Origin: Prevotella amnii DSM 23384 = JCM 14753
GTDB taxonomy: Bacteria; Bacteroidota; Bacteroidia; Bacteroidales; Bacteroidaceae
NCBI RefSeq assembly: GCF_000378745.1
Contig: NZ_KB905281.1
Span: 1 to 45,851 of the forward strand
Length of the DNA: 45,851 bases
Direction of reading: 5' to 3'
Shown here: positions 1-7,436 of the stretch, one piece after another
Layout: every line of letters starts with the position of its first letter
Numbering within the stretch: the first letter of the stretch is position 1
Translations under genes and position numbers: made by a program
The notes under the pieces: generated by a model
What the model was told of the DNA's origin: nothing
The model's database searches: none
The model's input: the letters and a program-made list of their open reading frames with translations, nothing else

Positions 1-273
1 TTTGAAACCGCAAATATCAGATTGGAAGTTCCTTATCGGCACAATCAAAAGAATTGGAAACCTACTTTTATTCCTTTTGCGAAGGCGAGAAAAAGGATTG
101 AAACAGACTTCTCGCAGATGTGCGACCAATTTATGATTTGCCGCAACTATGCAAAGGAAACAGTAGGATTGTTTACAAGAATTATCGGTAAAATCAGTGC
201 CTTTACCGCAATGCAATATTTAAATCACATTAATAATAGACCCATTGGAAGAGTCAAGTATGCACTGGCTTAA
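1..273 (+). CDS. IS982-family transposase, C-terminal fragment (5' end beyond window)
   Basis: The frame is open from base 1 and stops at 273, giving about 90 residues of the C-terminal part of a transposase. The residues near the end, NNRPIGRVKYAL, are typical of the IS982 family C-terminus, and the preceding KARKRIETDFSQMCDQF block matches its conserved catalytic-core tail (a DDE-type nuclease that cuts and joins the element's ends). The true start lies left of the window; the TTG at 22 is only an internal codon. I cannot tell whether the complete element is active. Confidence 0.8.
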   Translation, partial: FETANIRLEVPYRHNQKNWKPTFIPFAKARKRIETDFSQMCDQFMICRNYAKETVGLFTRIIGKISAFTAMQYLNHINNRPIGRVKYALA

Positions 274-287
274 TTCCGCCAACGGGT
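1..287 (+). mobile_element. Right end of an IS982-type insertion sequence (left part outside window)
   Basis: The transposase tail at 1-273 is followed within 14 bases by the segment CGCCAACGGGT ending at 287. Read from outside inwards this gives ACCCGTTGGCG, which fits the ACC-type termini known for IS982-family elements. Immediately after 287 the sequence reads as an open membrane-protein frame, so 287 is a sensible element boundary. The other terminus and the target duplication are outside the window, so the exact end is inferred. Confidence 0.6.
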
Positions 288-617
288 AGAAATAATGATA
301 TTTGGACACTTCTTTTTATATATCCTTTTATTAATTCTGTTGCGATATTAGGAGGAGTAATTTTTCGTAAAGCAGCTTGGCTAAAAACGTGGATAGCTGT
401 AGGAATAATTATGACGATTGCTTTGTTTGTTATATTTTTATTTATTACTTATATATATACAAAGACCAATTATGAAATTTATTCTCCTTTTTCTAAAGAG
501 CAATTGAAGGCTATTGTTGATGTTATATTAGTTGTTGTAAGTTTTGTTTTATATTGGTTAGCATATAAGATTTATAACAAGATGCAAGTAATAAACAATC
601 GATGGGTAAACTTATAA
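240..617 (+). pseudogene. Small integral membrane protein gene, 5' end replaced by the IS982 element
   Basis: The frame is open from 240 and runs through the IS end into NNDIWTLLFIYPFINSVAIL and on to a stop at 617. The hydrophobic segment just after the IS boundary (about 300-350) is a convincing membrane helix with no start codon of its own. Two more helices follow, ALFVIFLFITYIYT and VILVVVSFVLYWLAYKIY. A shorter gene could begin at ATG 411, but that would discard the first helix. I read this as a three-helix protein that lost its N-terminus to IS insertion. No family was recognised. Its position just before a YtrA-type GntR gene recalls small membrane or ABC components often found beside such regulators, but that is only context. 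Confidence 0.55.
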
Positions 618-623
618 ATAATA

Positions 624-647
624 AAGATATAAAAAATCTTATATCTT
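624..647 (+). terminator. Weak AT-rich hairpin after the truncated membrane gene
   Basis: AAGATATA (624-631) pairs with TATATCTT (640-647) around an 8-base loop, 7 bases after the stop codon. A short T-rich stretch follows (CTTTTTATT, 653-661). The stem has only one G-C pair per arm, so termination is uncertain. Confidence 0.3.
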
Positions 648-683
648 ATTGGCTTTTTATTAATGCCAGAAAGGAATGAAACT

Positions 684-1064
684 ATGATATTTGACGAAAC
701 AAAAGCAATTTACGAGCAAATAGCAGATAGGCTTTGTGACGAAATAATAGCAGGAAAATATAAAGAAAACTATCGCATACCTTCAGTTAGAGAATATGCT
801 ATTACACTACAAGTGAATACAAATACAGCCGTAAAGGCCTATGAATTGCTATCAAGAGAAGAAGTTATATACAACAAAAGAGGATTAGGATATTTTGTTT
901 CCACAGGTGCTCGTAAACAAATAATGAAAGTGCGTAAACGCGAATTTATGTCAAAAATGCTTCCTAATCTTTTTCATGAAATGCAACTATTGGGCATAAC
1001 TGAGGAAGAAGTAAAAGTGCAATGGCAACAATTCTTAGTAAATCATGAAAAGAATAAAAATTAG
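684..1064 (+). CDS. GntR-family transcriptional regulator, YtrA-like subgroup
   Basis: This is a DNA-binding repressor-type protein of about 126 residues. The N-terminal 70 residues form the GntR winged helix: KAIYEQIADRLCDEIIAGKY, then IPSVREYAITLQVNTNTAVKAY, with the recognition-helix region around VNTNTAVKAYELL, and the wing GLGYFVSTGA. A short helical tail follows instead of a large effector domain, as in the YtrA subgroup. I prefer ATG 684 (MIFDETKAIYEQI) over ATG 663, because family members begin with the equivalent of MIF and an AGGA-like stretch sits upstream. YtrA regulators usually sit next to ABC transporter genes, which are absent here, so this copy looks orphaned, perhaps through the IS-linked rearrangement on its left. 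Confidence 0.85.
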   Translation: MIFDETKAIYEQIADRLCDEIIAGKYKENYRIPSVREYAITLQVNTNTAVKAYELLSREEVIYNKRGLGYFVSTGARKQIMKVRKREFMSKMLPNLFHEMQLLGITEEEVKVQWQQFLVNHEKNKN

Positions 1065-1137
1065 CTATAATGTAAAAGTTTTAAAAGGATAAGGAATTAT
1101 TAGATATATAATGAGTTAGCAAAAAATAATAATTTAT

Positions 1138-1168
1138 TTTGTCTATTGTCTATTTTCGAGTATCTTTG
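1138..1168 (+). promoter_or_regulatory. Bacteroidetes sigma-ABfr promoter for the 1174 gene
   Basis: TTTG (1138-1141), a 19-base spacer and TATCTTTG (1161-1168) match the Bacteroidetes -33/-7 consensus TTTG-N19-TAnnTTTG exactly. The -7 box ends 5 bases before ATG 1174, so the transcript would be nearly leaderless. Confidence 0.75.
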
Positions 1169-1173
1169 TACCT

Positions 1174-1788
1174 ATGAAAGCACTACAAGCAGATAAAATA
1201 AAATGGAGTGAAAATATTATTATTGCCGATGGTGATTATATAGATAGTGTAGCATTCGATCTTATTGTGAATTTTGAAAGAATGCTAAACCGTAAGATAC
1301 CACCTGCTGACTTTAGTCAGTGGGCTGTAAACGTAGCATTAGATGGGAAAGTAAAGCCAAGCAAGAATGAAGTCTTAGTAATATTGTTACACGATAAAAA
1401 TAAAGCTATTCTTGAAAACTTTAAGCCTTCGTCGTATGAAAAGGATCTTAATAATAAGGCTTTTAAAGATAATCTGTTAGGAGAATTTGTTATAAACTCC
1501 ATTCCTACTGGTGATGAAAACAATTCGAAAGAGGTAGTTCTTTATGATTTATTGCAAACGTTTATTGTACATGAAGAAGTGAAACGTATTATGATAATAT
1601 CAAATACAGAAGACGAAACGACATATAGTGAAATTAAAAATATCCTCAAAAAGGTAGATGAAGACGAAAAACATATTACTGTTTTTACGATGCAACCAAT
1701 GACAGGAGGACATTTTAGACAAGAGATCCTTGGTTATTCATTAATGAATGCTATGGGGATTAGGGCAGAAGAATTTAAAAAAGAATAA
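1174..1788 (+). CDS. Conserved Bacteroidetes protein of unknown function (DUF6621-like)
   Basis: This soluble 204-residue protein has no signal peptide or membrane helix. It resembles a protein family restricted to Bacteroidetes (DUF6621, from memory). Visible pieces are an N-terminal acidic segment IIIADGDYIDSVAFDLIVNFERML, a central block with VLVILLHDKNKAI, and a C-terminal alpha/beta segment KRIMIISNTEDETTYSEI then ITVFTMQPMTGGHFRQEILGYSLM. It starts directly behind a consensus promoter and ends 17 bases before the saccharopine dehydrogenase-like gene, so the two are probably co-transcribed. The function is unknown. The linkage suggests, without proving, a role connected to polyamine metabolism. 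Confidence 0.8.
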   Translation: MKALQADKIKWSENIIIADGDYIDSVAFDLIVNFERMLNRKIPPADFSQWAVNVALDGKVKPSKNEVLVILLHDKNKAILENFKPSSYEKDLNNKAFKDNLLGEFVINSIPTGDENNSKEVVLYDLLQTFIVHEEVKRIMIISNTEDETTYSEIKNILKKVDEDEKHITVFTMQPMTGGHFRQEILGYSLMNAMGIRAEEFKKE

Positions 1789-1805
1789 ATAAAAGGGAAA
1801 TAAAA

Positions 1806-3065
1806 ATGAATAATATTCCAATAGCTAATCCACGAATTTTAATGATTGGTGCTGGTGGTGTTGCTACAGTAGCAGCATTTAAGATAGTTAAGAATATAGA
1901 TATATTCGGAAAACTTATGATAGCCAGTAGACGTAAGGAAAAATGCGATAAGCTCGTTGATGCTATACATGCAAAAGGTTATAATATAGATATAAAAACG
2001 GCGCAGGTAGACGCTGACGATATAGAACAATTAAAAGTACTTTTTTCTGATTTTAAGCCTCATCTTGTAATAAATCTTGCTTTACCATATCAAGATCTTA
2101 CTATTATGGAGGCTTGTTTAGCTTGTAAATGCAATTATCTTGATACTGCTAATTATGAGCCAAAAGATGAAGCACATTTCGAGTATAGTTGGCAATGGGC
2201 ATATAAAGATAAATTTGAGAAGGCAGGTTTAACAGCTATCTTAGGTTGTGGATTTGATCCGGGAGTATCACAAGTGTTTACAGCGTATGCTGCTAAACAT
2301 TATTTTGACGAAATTCATTATTTAGATATAGTAGATTGTAATGCAGGAAATCATCACAAAGCATTTGCTACTAATTTTAATCCAGAAATAAATATTCGAG
2401 AAATTACACAAAAAGGTCTATATTATGAAAATGGAAAGTGGATAGAAACCGCTCCTTTATCAATACATCAGGATATTACATATCCTAATATAGGGCCACG
2501 CGATTCATATTTAATGCATCATGAAGAATTAGAGTCGTTAGTAAAGAATTTCCCTTCTATTAAACGCGCTCGTTTTTGGATGACTTTTGGAAAACAATAC
2601 CTTAATTACTTAGACGTTATTCAGAATATAGGAATGAGTCGTATTGATGAGGTAGTGTTTGAGGCTCCTTTAGCTGATGGGACAGGAAAAACAGAAAGAG
2701 TTAAGATAGTTCCTTTACAATTTTTAAAAGCTGTACTTCCTAATCCACAAGACCTTGGAGAGAATTATGATGGAGAAACATCTATAGGGTGTCGTATTAG
2801 AGGTGTTAAAAATGGCAAAGAGCAAACATATTATATTTATAATAATTGTAAGCATCAAGATGCTTATAACGAAACAGGTATGCAAGGGGTTAGTTATACC
2901 ACAGGTGTTCCTGCCATGATAGGAGCTATGATGTTTGTGAAAGGAATATGGAGTAAGCCCGGTGTATGGAATCTTGAAGATTTCGATCCAGATCCTTTTA
3001 TGGAACAGTTAAATAAGCAAGGGCTGCCTTGGTGTGAGGAGTTTGGAAAAGATTTAGAGGTATAA
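1806..3065 (+). CDS. Saccharopine dehydrogenase family protein, probable carboxynorspermidine synthase
   Basis: This 419-residue NAD(P)-dependent oxidoreductase has an N-terminal Rossmann fold with the dinucleotide loop MIGAGGVATVAAF (about residues 13-25). A conserved substrate-domain signature follows: NYEPKDEAHFEYSWQWAYK, GLTAILGCGFDPGVSQVFTA and DIVDCNAGNHHKAF. This pattern fits the Lys1-like group that includes carboxynorspermidine (carboxyspermidine) dehydrogenase, which makes carboxy-polyamines from aspartate semialdehyde and a diamine. Many Bacteroidetes use it for spermidine synthesis. The partner decarboxylase is not in the window. Saccharopine reductase activity cannot be excluded from sequence alone. 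It follows the DUF6621-like gene by 17 bases. Confidence 0.8.
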   Translation: MNNIPIANPRILMIGAGGVATVAAFKIVKNIDIFGKLMIASRRKEKCDKLVDAIHAKGYNIDIKTAQVDADDIEQLKVLFSDFKPHLVINLALPYQDLTIMEACLACKCNYLDTANYEPKDEAHFEYSWQWAYKDKFEKAGLTAILGCGFDPGVSQVFTAYAAKHYFDEIHYLDIVDCNAGNHHKAFATNFNPEINIREITQKGLYYENGKWIETAPLSIHQDITYPNIGPRDSYLMHHEELESLVKNFPSIKRARFWMTFGKQYLNYLDVIQNIGMSRIDEVVFEAPLADGTGKTERVKIVPLQFLKAVLPNPQDLGENYDGETSIGCRIRGVKNGKEQTYYIYNNCKHQDAYNETGMQGVSYTTGVPAMIGAMMFVKGIWSKPGVWNLEDFDPDPFMEQLNKQGLPWCEEFGKDLEV

Positions 3066-3350
3066 TGCTCTATAATTATGTAAAATAATACTTATAAGCA
3101 TATTCTTAGAAAAACTAATTTTAGGTATATATCTGTTTTGTTTTATAATTATGATATGCAAAATAAAATGAGAACTAAAATTAACCTCTAAGCTCTTTGT
3201 TGTAAATGTCTTATGAAAACTATATAAAAGAATATAATAGAAAATCATAACATATAGCTTTTAGATAAGAAGTAATAGATTTTATAATAGATGAAATAAA
3301 TCGAACGATACAAGTCTTCTATATCTTTCAGCTTCTAAAAAAAAAAAGAA

Positions 3351-4376
3351 ATGGCAAAAGAAAATAACGAAAAAGAGAACTCTGCAGCTGAAGGCAAACT
3401 AAAAGCTTTACAAGCTGCTATGGCGAAAATAGAGAAAGATTTTGGTAAAGGTGCTATCATGAAAATGGGGGATAGAATTACAGAAAAGATAGATGTAATC
3501 CCTACAGGTAGTTTAGGCTTAGATGTTGCTCTTGGAGTAGGAGGTTTTCCGCGAGGGCGCATAGTAGAAATCTTTGGTCCTGAGAGTTCTGGTAAAACAA
3601 CACTTGCACTTCATGCTATTGCAGAAGCACAAAAGCAAGGAGGTGTAGCAGCTTTTATAGATGCAGAACACGCATTCGATCCAACATATGCAGCAGCCTT
3701 AGGGGTAGATATTGATAATCTTTGGATCTCCCAACCCGATAATGGTGAGCAGGCATTACAGATAGCAGATCAACTTATAAGTTCGTCTGCAGTCGACTTA
3801 TTAGTAGTCGATTCTGTAGCAGCGCTTACCCCTAAAAAAGAAATTGAAGGCGAAATGGGCGATTCTGTTGTAGGGCTTCATGCACGATTAATGAGTCAAG
3901 CTTTACGAAAGCTTACATCTACTATTTCAAAGACAAACACCTGTTGTATTTTCATTAATCAGTTACGCGAAAAGATAGGTATGACATTTGGTAATCCTGA
4001 AACTACTACAGGAGGTAACGCCTTAAAGTTTTATGCATCTGTACGTGTAGATGTGCGTAAGAGTACACAAATAAAAGATGGAGATAATATTTTAGGAAAC
4101 CTTACAAAGGTGAAGATAGTAAAGAACAAGGTAGCTCCTCCTTTCCGTAAATGTGAATTTGATATTATTTTTGGTGAAGGTATTTCTAAATTAGGTGAGA
4201 TTATCGATTTAGGTGTAGAATATGATATTATTAAAAAGAGTGGTTCTTGGTTTAGCTATGGTGATACAAAATTAGCTCAAGGAAGAGATGGTGTAAAGAA
4301 TATGTTAAAAGATAATCCGGAGTTATCAGAGGAGTTAGAAAGATTAATAAAAGAGGCAATAAAGACAAGGAAATAA
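3351..4376 (+). CDS. recA: RecA recombinase
   Basis: This 341-residue DNA-dependent ATPase forms filaments on single-stranded DNA, drives homologous recombination and triggers SOS-type cleavage. The Walker A loop GPESSGKT is at residues 76-83. The ATPase core motifs [32 protein letters not shown] and the L2-region [21 protein letters not shown] are all intact. The length is normal for the family. The start ATG follows an A-rich stretch (AAAAAAAAAAAGAA), as expected where Shine-Dalgarno motifs are weak. The 285 bases upstream hold no gene. A TATCTTTC at 3322-3329 resembles a -7 box, but no -33 element sits at the right distance. No SOS-type operator was recognised. Confidence 0.98.
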   Translation: MAKENNEKENSAAEGKLKALQAAMAKIEKDFGKGAIMKMGDRITEKIDVIPTGSLGLDVALGVGGFPRGRIVEIFGPESSGKTTLALHAIAEAQKQGGVAAFIDAEHAFDPTYAAALGVDIDNLWISQPDNGEQALQIADQLISSSAVDLLVVDSVAALTPKKEIEGEMGDSVVGLHARLMSQALRKLTSTISKTNTCCIFINQLREKIGMTFGNPETTTGGNALKFYASVRVDVRKSTQIKDGDNILGNLTKVKIVKNKVAPPFRKCEFDIIFGEGISKLGEIIDLGVEYDIIKKSGSWFSYGDTKLAQGRDGVKNMLKDNPELSEELERLIKEAIKTRK

Positions 4377-4397
4377 CGAAATAAGGAAAAGAAAGAG

Positions 4398-4451
4398 GAG
4401 CTGGAAGTTATATCGGCAGATAAAAACGATATACTTTCAGTTCTTTTTTTT
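4398..4451 (+). terminator. Rho-independent terminator of recA
   Basis: The arm CTGGAAGTTATATCG (4401-4415) pairs with CGATATACTTTCAG (4427-4440), with one bulged base and a G-U pair. Flanking bases extend the stem slightly, and a run of T starts at 4444. Confidence 0.85.
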
Positions 4452-4497
4452 TATAAAAGTACTATTTATCAATACTTAAAAATACCTATTTTTCAGT

Positions 4498-4529
4498 ATT
4501 GCAGCACTTATTATATAAAGATAACTTTG
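4498..4529 (+). promoter_or_regulatory. Bacteroidetes promoter of the damaged beta-barrel gene
   Basis: TAACTTTG (4522-4529) is a consensus -7 box. ATTG (4498-4501) lies 20 bases upstream as a -33 element. The promoter looks intact although the gene it serves has a damaged start. Confidence 0.6.
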
Positions 4530-4567
4530 CACAGAATTTTACAATATAAGAATAAAATAAGAATAAA

Positions 4568-5142
4568 ATCAAAACGAAAAGAATAGTTTTTTTGCAATAC
4601 TATTGTGTCTTACAATTAGTTCTTATGCGCAAGAGTATTTTCCTAATACATTAGAAAAGCATGAAAAAGAGGATCCTGCTAAAATGTTTTTAGGTGGTGC
4701 TATAACTTTTTGGGCTAATGATAAGACGGTTAAGCTTGATTTATGTCCTGAAATGGGTTATCAATTTAATGAGATATGGGGTATAGGATTACTCTTGGGT
4801 TATCAACATGAAAAAGAATATAATACTAATATCACATCTACATCTTTTAAGCTATCTCCCTTTGCACGTTGGTATTATGTTCATAAAGGTCCGTTTAACC
4901 TGTTTTTAGATGGTGGTGTAGCATTAGATTGGGATAAAACTAAACGCAAAGGCTTTGAAATAGGGTTGCGTCCGGGTGCTTGTATAGATCTAACAGAAGG
5001 TTTATGCCTTTGCTTAAGAATGGGATTTGCAGGCTTTCGTGATAACTATCATAGTGGGGAAGAGCCTAATATAGGTGAAAGCGGTTTTGGGTTACGTTTT
5101 GCACCTGAAGAGCTTATGATAGGATTGGAATTAGAATTATAA
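4568..5142 (+). pseudogene. Small outer-membrane beta-barrel protein with disrupted start and signal peptide
   Basis: The mature part (about 4630-5142, 170 residues) has alternating aromatic and hydrophobic strands: GAITFWANDKTVKLDLCPEMG, WGIGLLLGYQHE, FKLSPFARWYY, FNLFLDGGVALDWD, and a terminal strand ending GLELEL. This is typical of OmpW/OmpA-barrel-like Bacteroidetes proteins. The intact frame would need a signal peptide. Reading ATC (4568) as ATG and adding one T to the T7 tract (4587-4593) gives MKTKRIVFFAILLCLTISSY then AQ, a textbook signal peptide. As written there is no ATG, the tract shifts frame, and the only in-frame start is TTG 4603, which leaves a 10-residue leader. The function is unknown. 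It could be a decayed gene, a phase-variable gene, or sequencing error in a homopolymer. Confidence 0.65.
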
Positions 5143-5173
5143 AACAAAAACTACATAAATAATTATATAGCAA

Positions 5174-5215
5174 AAGGCTGAGCATTGATAATTAACGTAT
5201 GCTTAGCCTTTTTTT
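5174..5215 (+). terminator. Rho-independent terminator after the beta-barrel gene
   Basis: AAGGCTGAGCAT (5174-5185) pairs with ATGCTTAGCCTT (5199-5210) with one G-U wobble. The T run extends to 5215. It lies about 30 bases after the stop. Confidence 0.85.
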
Positions 5216-5274
5216 ATGCTGCAAGAATAGTAGTAAAAGATTGTATTTTATTTATCTTTATGCTTGGAAATAAA

Positions 5275-5309
5275 GCTCGAAGTCCTATTCTTTTGTAAGG
5301 GCTTCGAGC
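5275..5309 (-). terminator. Hairpin downstream of the susA-like gene
   Basis: GCTCGAAGTCCT (5275-5286) pairs with AGGGCTTCGAGC (5298-5309), a 12-bp stem with one wobble. It lies 115 bases beyond the stop of the minus-strand amylase gene. Read on that strand it is followed by TTTATTT, so it may end the maltodextrin operon. The U tract is weak. Confidence 0.5.
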
Positions 5310-5423
5310 AATGTTTGTGTGATATTTTAGTTTTAACTAATAGAAATATAAAAGGAAAATCTTATTTTATTAGTTTTATATATTTCTTCTTTATTTTAAA
5401 GAGATAAAGTTTTTTTTCTTTGT

Positions 5424-7289
5424 TTAGAAAGCTAACACCATAACACCTCTTTGTGGAAGTGTGATATTTTTTGTAAGATCCACTTTTTGTCCTGTAAGAA
5501 TATCTGTAGCAGTAGTAGCTTTCTTTATTATTTCAGCATAGTGTTTAACTTGAAGTTGAGCTTCTTTTCTGTTACCATTTTCTATGGTCATAGCAGTTTT
5601 TCCACCATATTGACGTACCAAAACATATATTCCGTTCAGAGGAACAAACTGGGTTTGTGTACCTTTGCTTATGATCTCGTTGCCTTTTCTCCAGTGAAGT
5701 AATCTTGAAGTCCAGTCGAACATAGCGTTTTCTGCATCAGTTCGTCCTTCTTTGGTAAATTTGTTTTTAGCATCTCCTGCAAAACCACCGGGGAAATCGC
5801 AACGAACATATCCATCAGTTATGTTCTTTGTACCGTTCATAAGTATTTCGGTGCCATAATAAAGTTGTGGAATGCGTTTCATGGTTAGTAGCAAGGCATA
5901 TGCTTGTTTTAAGGCTGTAGAGTCTTTTCCATTACCTAAGAAACGGTCAGTATCATGATTTTCTATGAACGCAAGTACGTTACTTGGGTTAGCGTATAGA
6001 AAGTCGAGTCCTAAGGTATTGTATATTCCCGCGAATCCACTTTCCCATTGGTTGGTTTCTTCGTGCTTTATTTTGTTTATGCGATCGAAGAAAGCGAAGT
6101 CCATAACAGTTTTAAGATAGCTGTTTTTATTATTTAATTTGCTGTCTTTTTGCCATGAAGCAGTGTATGCAGGTTCTATACACCAAGTTTCTCCAACGGT
6201 GTTGAAATTAGGATATTCGGTGTTAATAGATTTCATCCACTGAGCCATTGCATCACGATCTGCATATGGATATGTATCCATTCTTATGCCATCAATACCA
6301 GCATACTCTATCCACCATTGCGAGTTTTGTGTAAGATATTTCATGACATGTGGATTTTTTTGATTAAGATCTGGCATATTTTGTACAAACCAGCCATTAG
6401 TAGTTTCTTCAAAATCCACTTTACTTGCGTAAGGATCTAATATAGAATTGAGTTTGTAAGATGTTTGAAGTCCGTAATGAGGGTTGTTAAACCAATCTTT
6501 TGAAGGTGCATCTTCGTTCCAAGGGTGATAGCTTCCACAATGGTTAAATATCATGTCCATAACTACCTTTAAGCCTTTTTTATGAGCTTCTTCTATGAGG
6601 CTACGGTATTCTTCGTTTGTTCCAAAGCGAGGATCTACTCTATAGTAGTTTGTTGTAGCATATCCGTGATACGAACTGTTAGTGCCGTTATCTGCAGGCA
6701 TATCATTTTCCAGCACAGGGGTAAACCATAGTGCCGTTACGCCTAATTGCTTGAAGTAATCGAGGTGTTGGCGAATACCTGCGAGATCACCTCCATGCCT
6801 TAGGCTTGGAGCTTTTCTGTCGCAGAACTGGTCTCGCATACCTTTTACAATATCGTTTTTAGGATTTCCGTTAGCGAACCTATCTGGCATAAGCATATAA
6901 AGCACATCGCTATTATCAAACCCCTTGTGGTCTGCACCTGCCATTTGACGTGTTTTCAGCTCGTAAGGAATGGTTATTTTCTTTCCTTTGTTGTTAAAGT
7001 GTAGTTTTATCATTCCTGCCTTAGCCTGTGAAAGGTTTAGGTATAGGAAGAGATAGTTTGGTGAGTCTAAACGAACTATAGAGTCGAGCTGTGCGTTGCA
7101 ACCATCTATTTTAACATTTGCTGTTTTTATTCCCTTGCCATAAACCATAAGTTGTAATGAAGGATCGTTCATTCCAGCATACCAGTTAGTAGGCTCTATC
7201 TTGTCTATGTAGGCTTTTTTCTGCGCCATAGAGTTGTTAGTTAGCAATATCATACTTGTTATTGCGATTATGAATAGTCTTTTTTTCAT
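5424..7289 (-). CDS. susA: SusA-like neopullulanase / alpha-amylase (GH13), exported
   Basis: This 621-residue glycoside hydrolase would cut alpha-1,4 bonds in maltooligosaccharides or pullulan in the periplasm. A signal peptide (residues 1-23, ending NNSMAQ) has no lipobox cysteine, so it is not a SusG-type surface lipoprotein. An N-terminal cyclomaltodextrinase-type beta domain (about 25-115) precedes the TIM barrel. Conserved GH13 regions are visible: VVMDMIFNH, GIRMD with nucleophile D338, VGETW with acid E367, and FIENHDTDRF with D446. A C-terminal beta domain ends in QRGVMVLAF. The length matches Bacteroides SusA. It is the last of five collinear maltodextrin genes, 147 bases after pulA. 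Other GH13 specificities (cyclodextrinase, maltogenic amylase) are possible. Confidence 0.9.
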   Translation of the reverse strand: MKKRLFIIAITSMILLTNNSMAQKKAYIDKIEPTNWYAGMNDPSLQLMVYGKGIKTANVKIDGCNAQLDSIVRLDSPNYLFLYLNLSQAKAGMIKLHFNNKGKKITIPYELKTRQMAGADHKGFDNSDVLYMLMPDRFANGNPKNDIVKGMRDQFCDRKAPSLRHGGDLAGIRQHLDYFKQLGVTALWFTPVLENDMPADNGTNSSYHGYATTNYYRVDPRFGTNEEYRSLIEEAHKKGLKVVMDMIFNHCGSYHPWNEDAPSKDWFNNPHYGLQTSYKLNSILDPYASKVDFEETTNGWFVQNMPDLNQKNPHVMKYLTQNSQWWIEYAGIDGIRMDTYPYADRDAMAQWMKSINTEYPNFNTVGETWCIEPAYTASWQKDSKLNNKNSYLKTVMDFAFFDRINKIKHEETNQWESGFAGIYNTLGLDFLYANPSNVLAFIENHDTDRFLGNGKDSTALKQAYALLLTMKRIPQLYYGTEILMNGTKNITDGYVRCDFPGGFAGDAKNKFTKEGRTDAENAMFDWTSRLLHWRKGNEIISKGTQTQFVPLNGIYVLVRQYGGKTAMTIENGNRKEAQLQVKHYAEIIKKATTATDILTGQKVDLTKNITLPQRGVMVLAF

Positions 7290-7436
7290 AATTATAATAA
7301 TAAAGTGTTGTTTTAAATGTTATTTCTTTTTTTCGTTAGCCGTTAAAGTTGTTATTTCGCATATATAAGTAATGATAATGTTATTTTTACTTTAACTATT
7401 AGTATACTTTATACAAATTGTTACTTTTTTATTTAT

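Noticed and set aside
411..617. Independent 68-residue membrane protein starting at ATG 411
   Set aside because: The same frame encodes another membrane helix upstream, up to the IS boundary, so a truncated longer gene explains the region better.
3322..3329. TATCTTTC upstream of recA as a promoter
   Set aside because: The last base departs from TAnnTTTG and no -33 TTTG lies about 19 bases upstream, so I did not list it as a feature.
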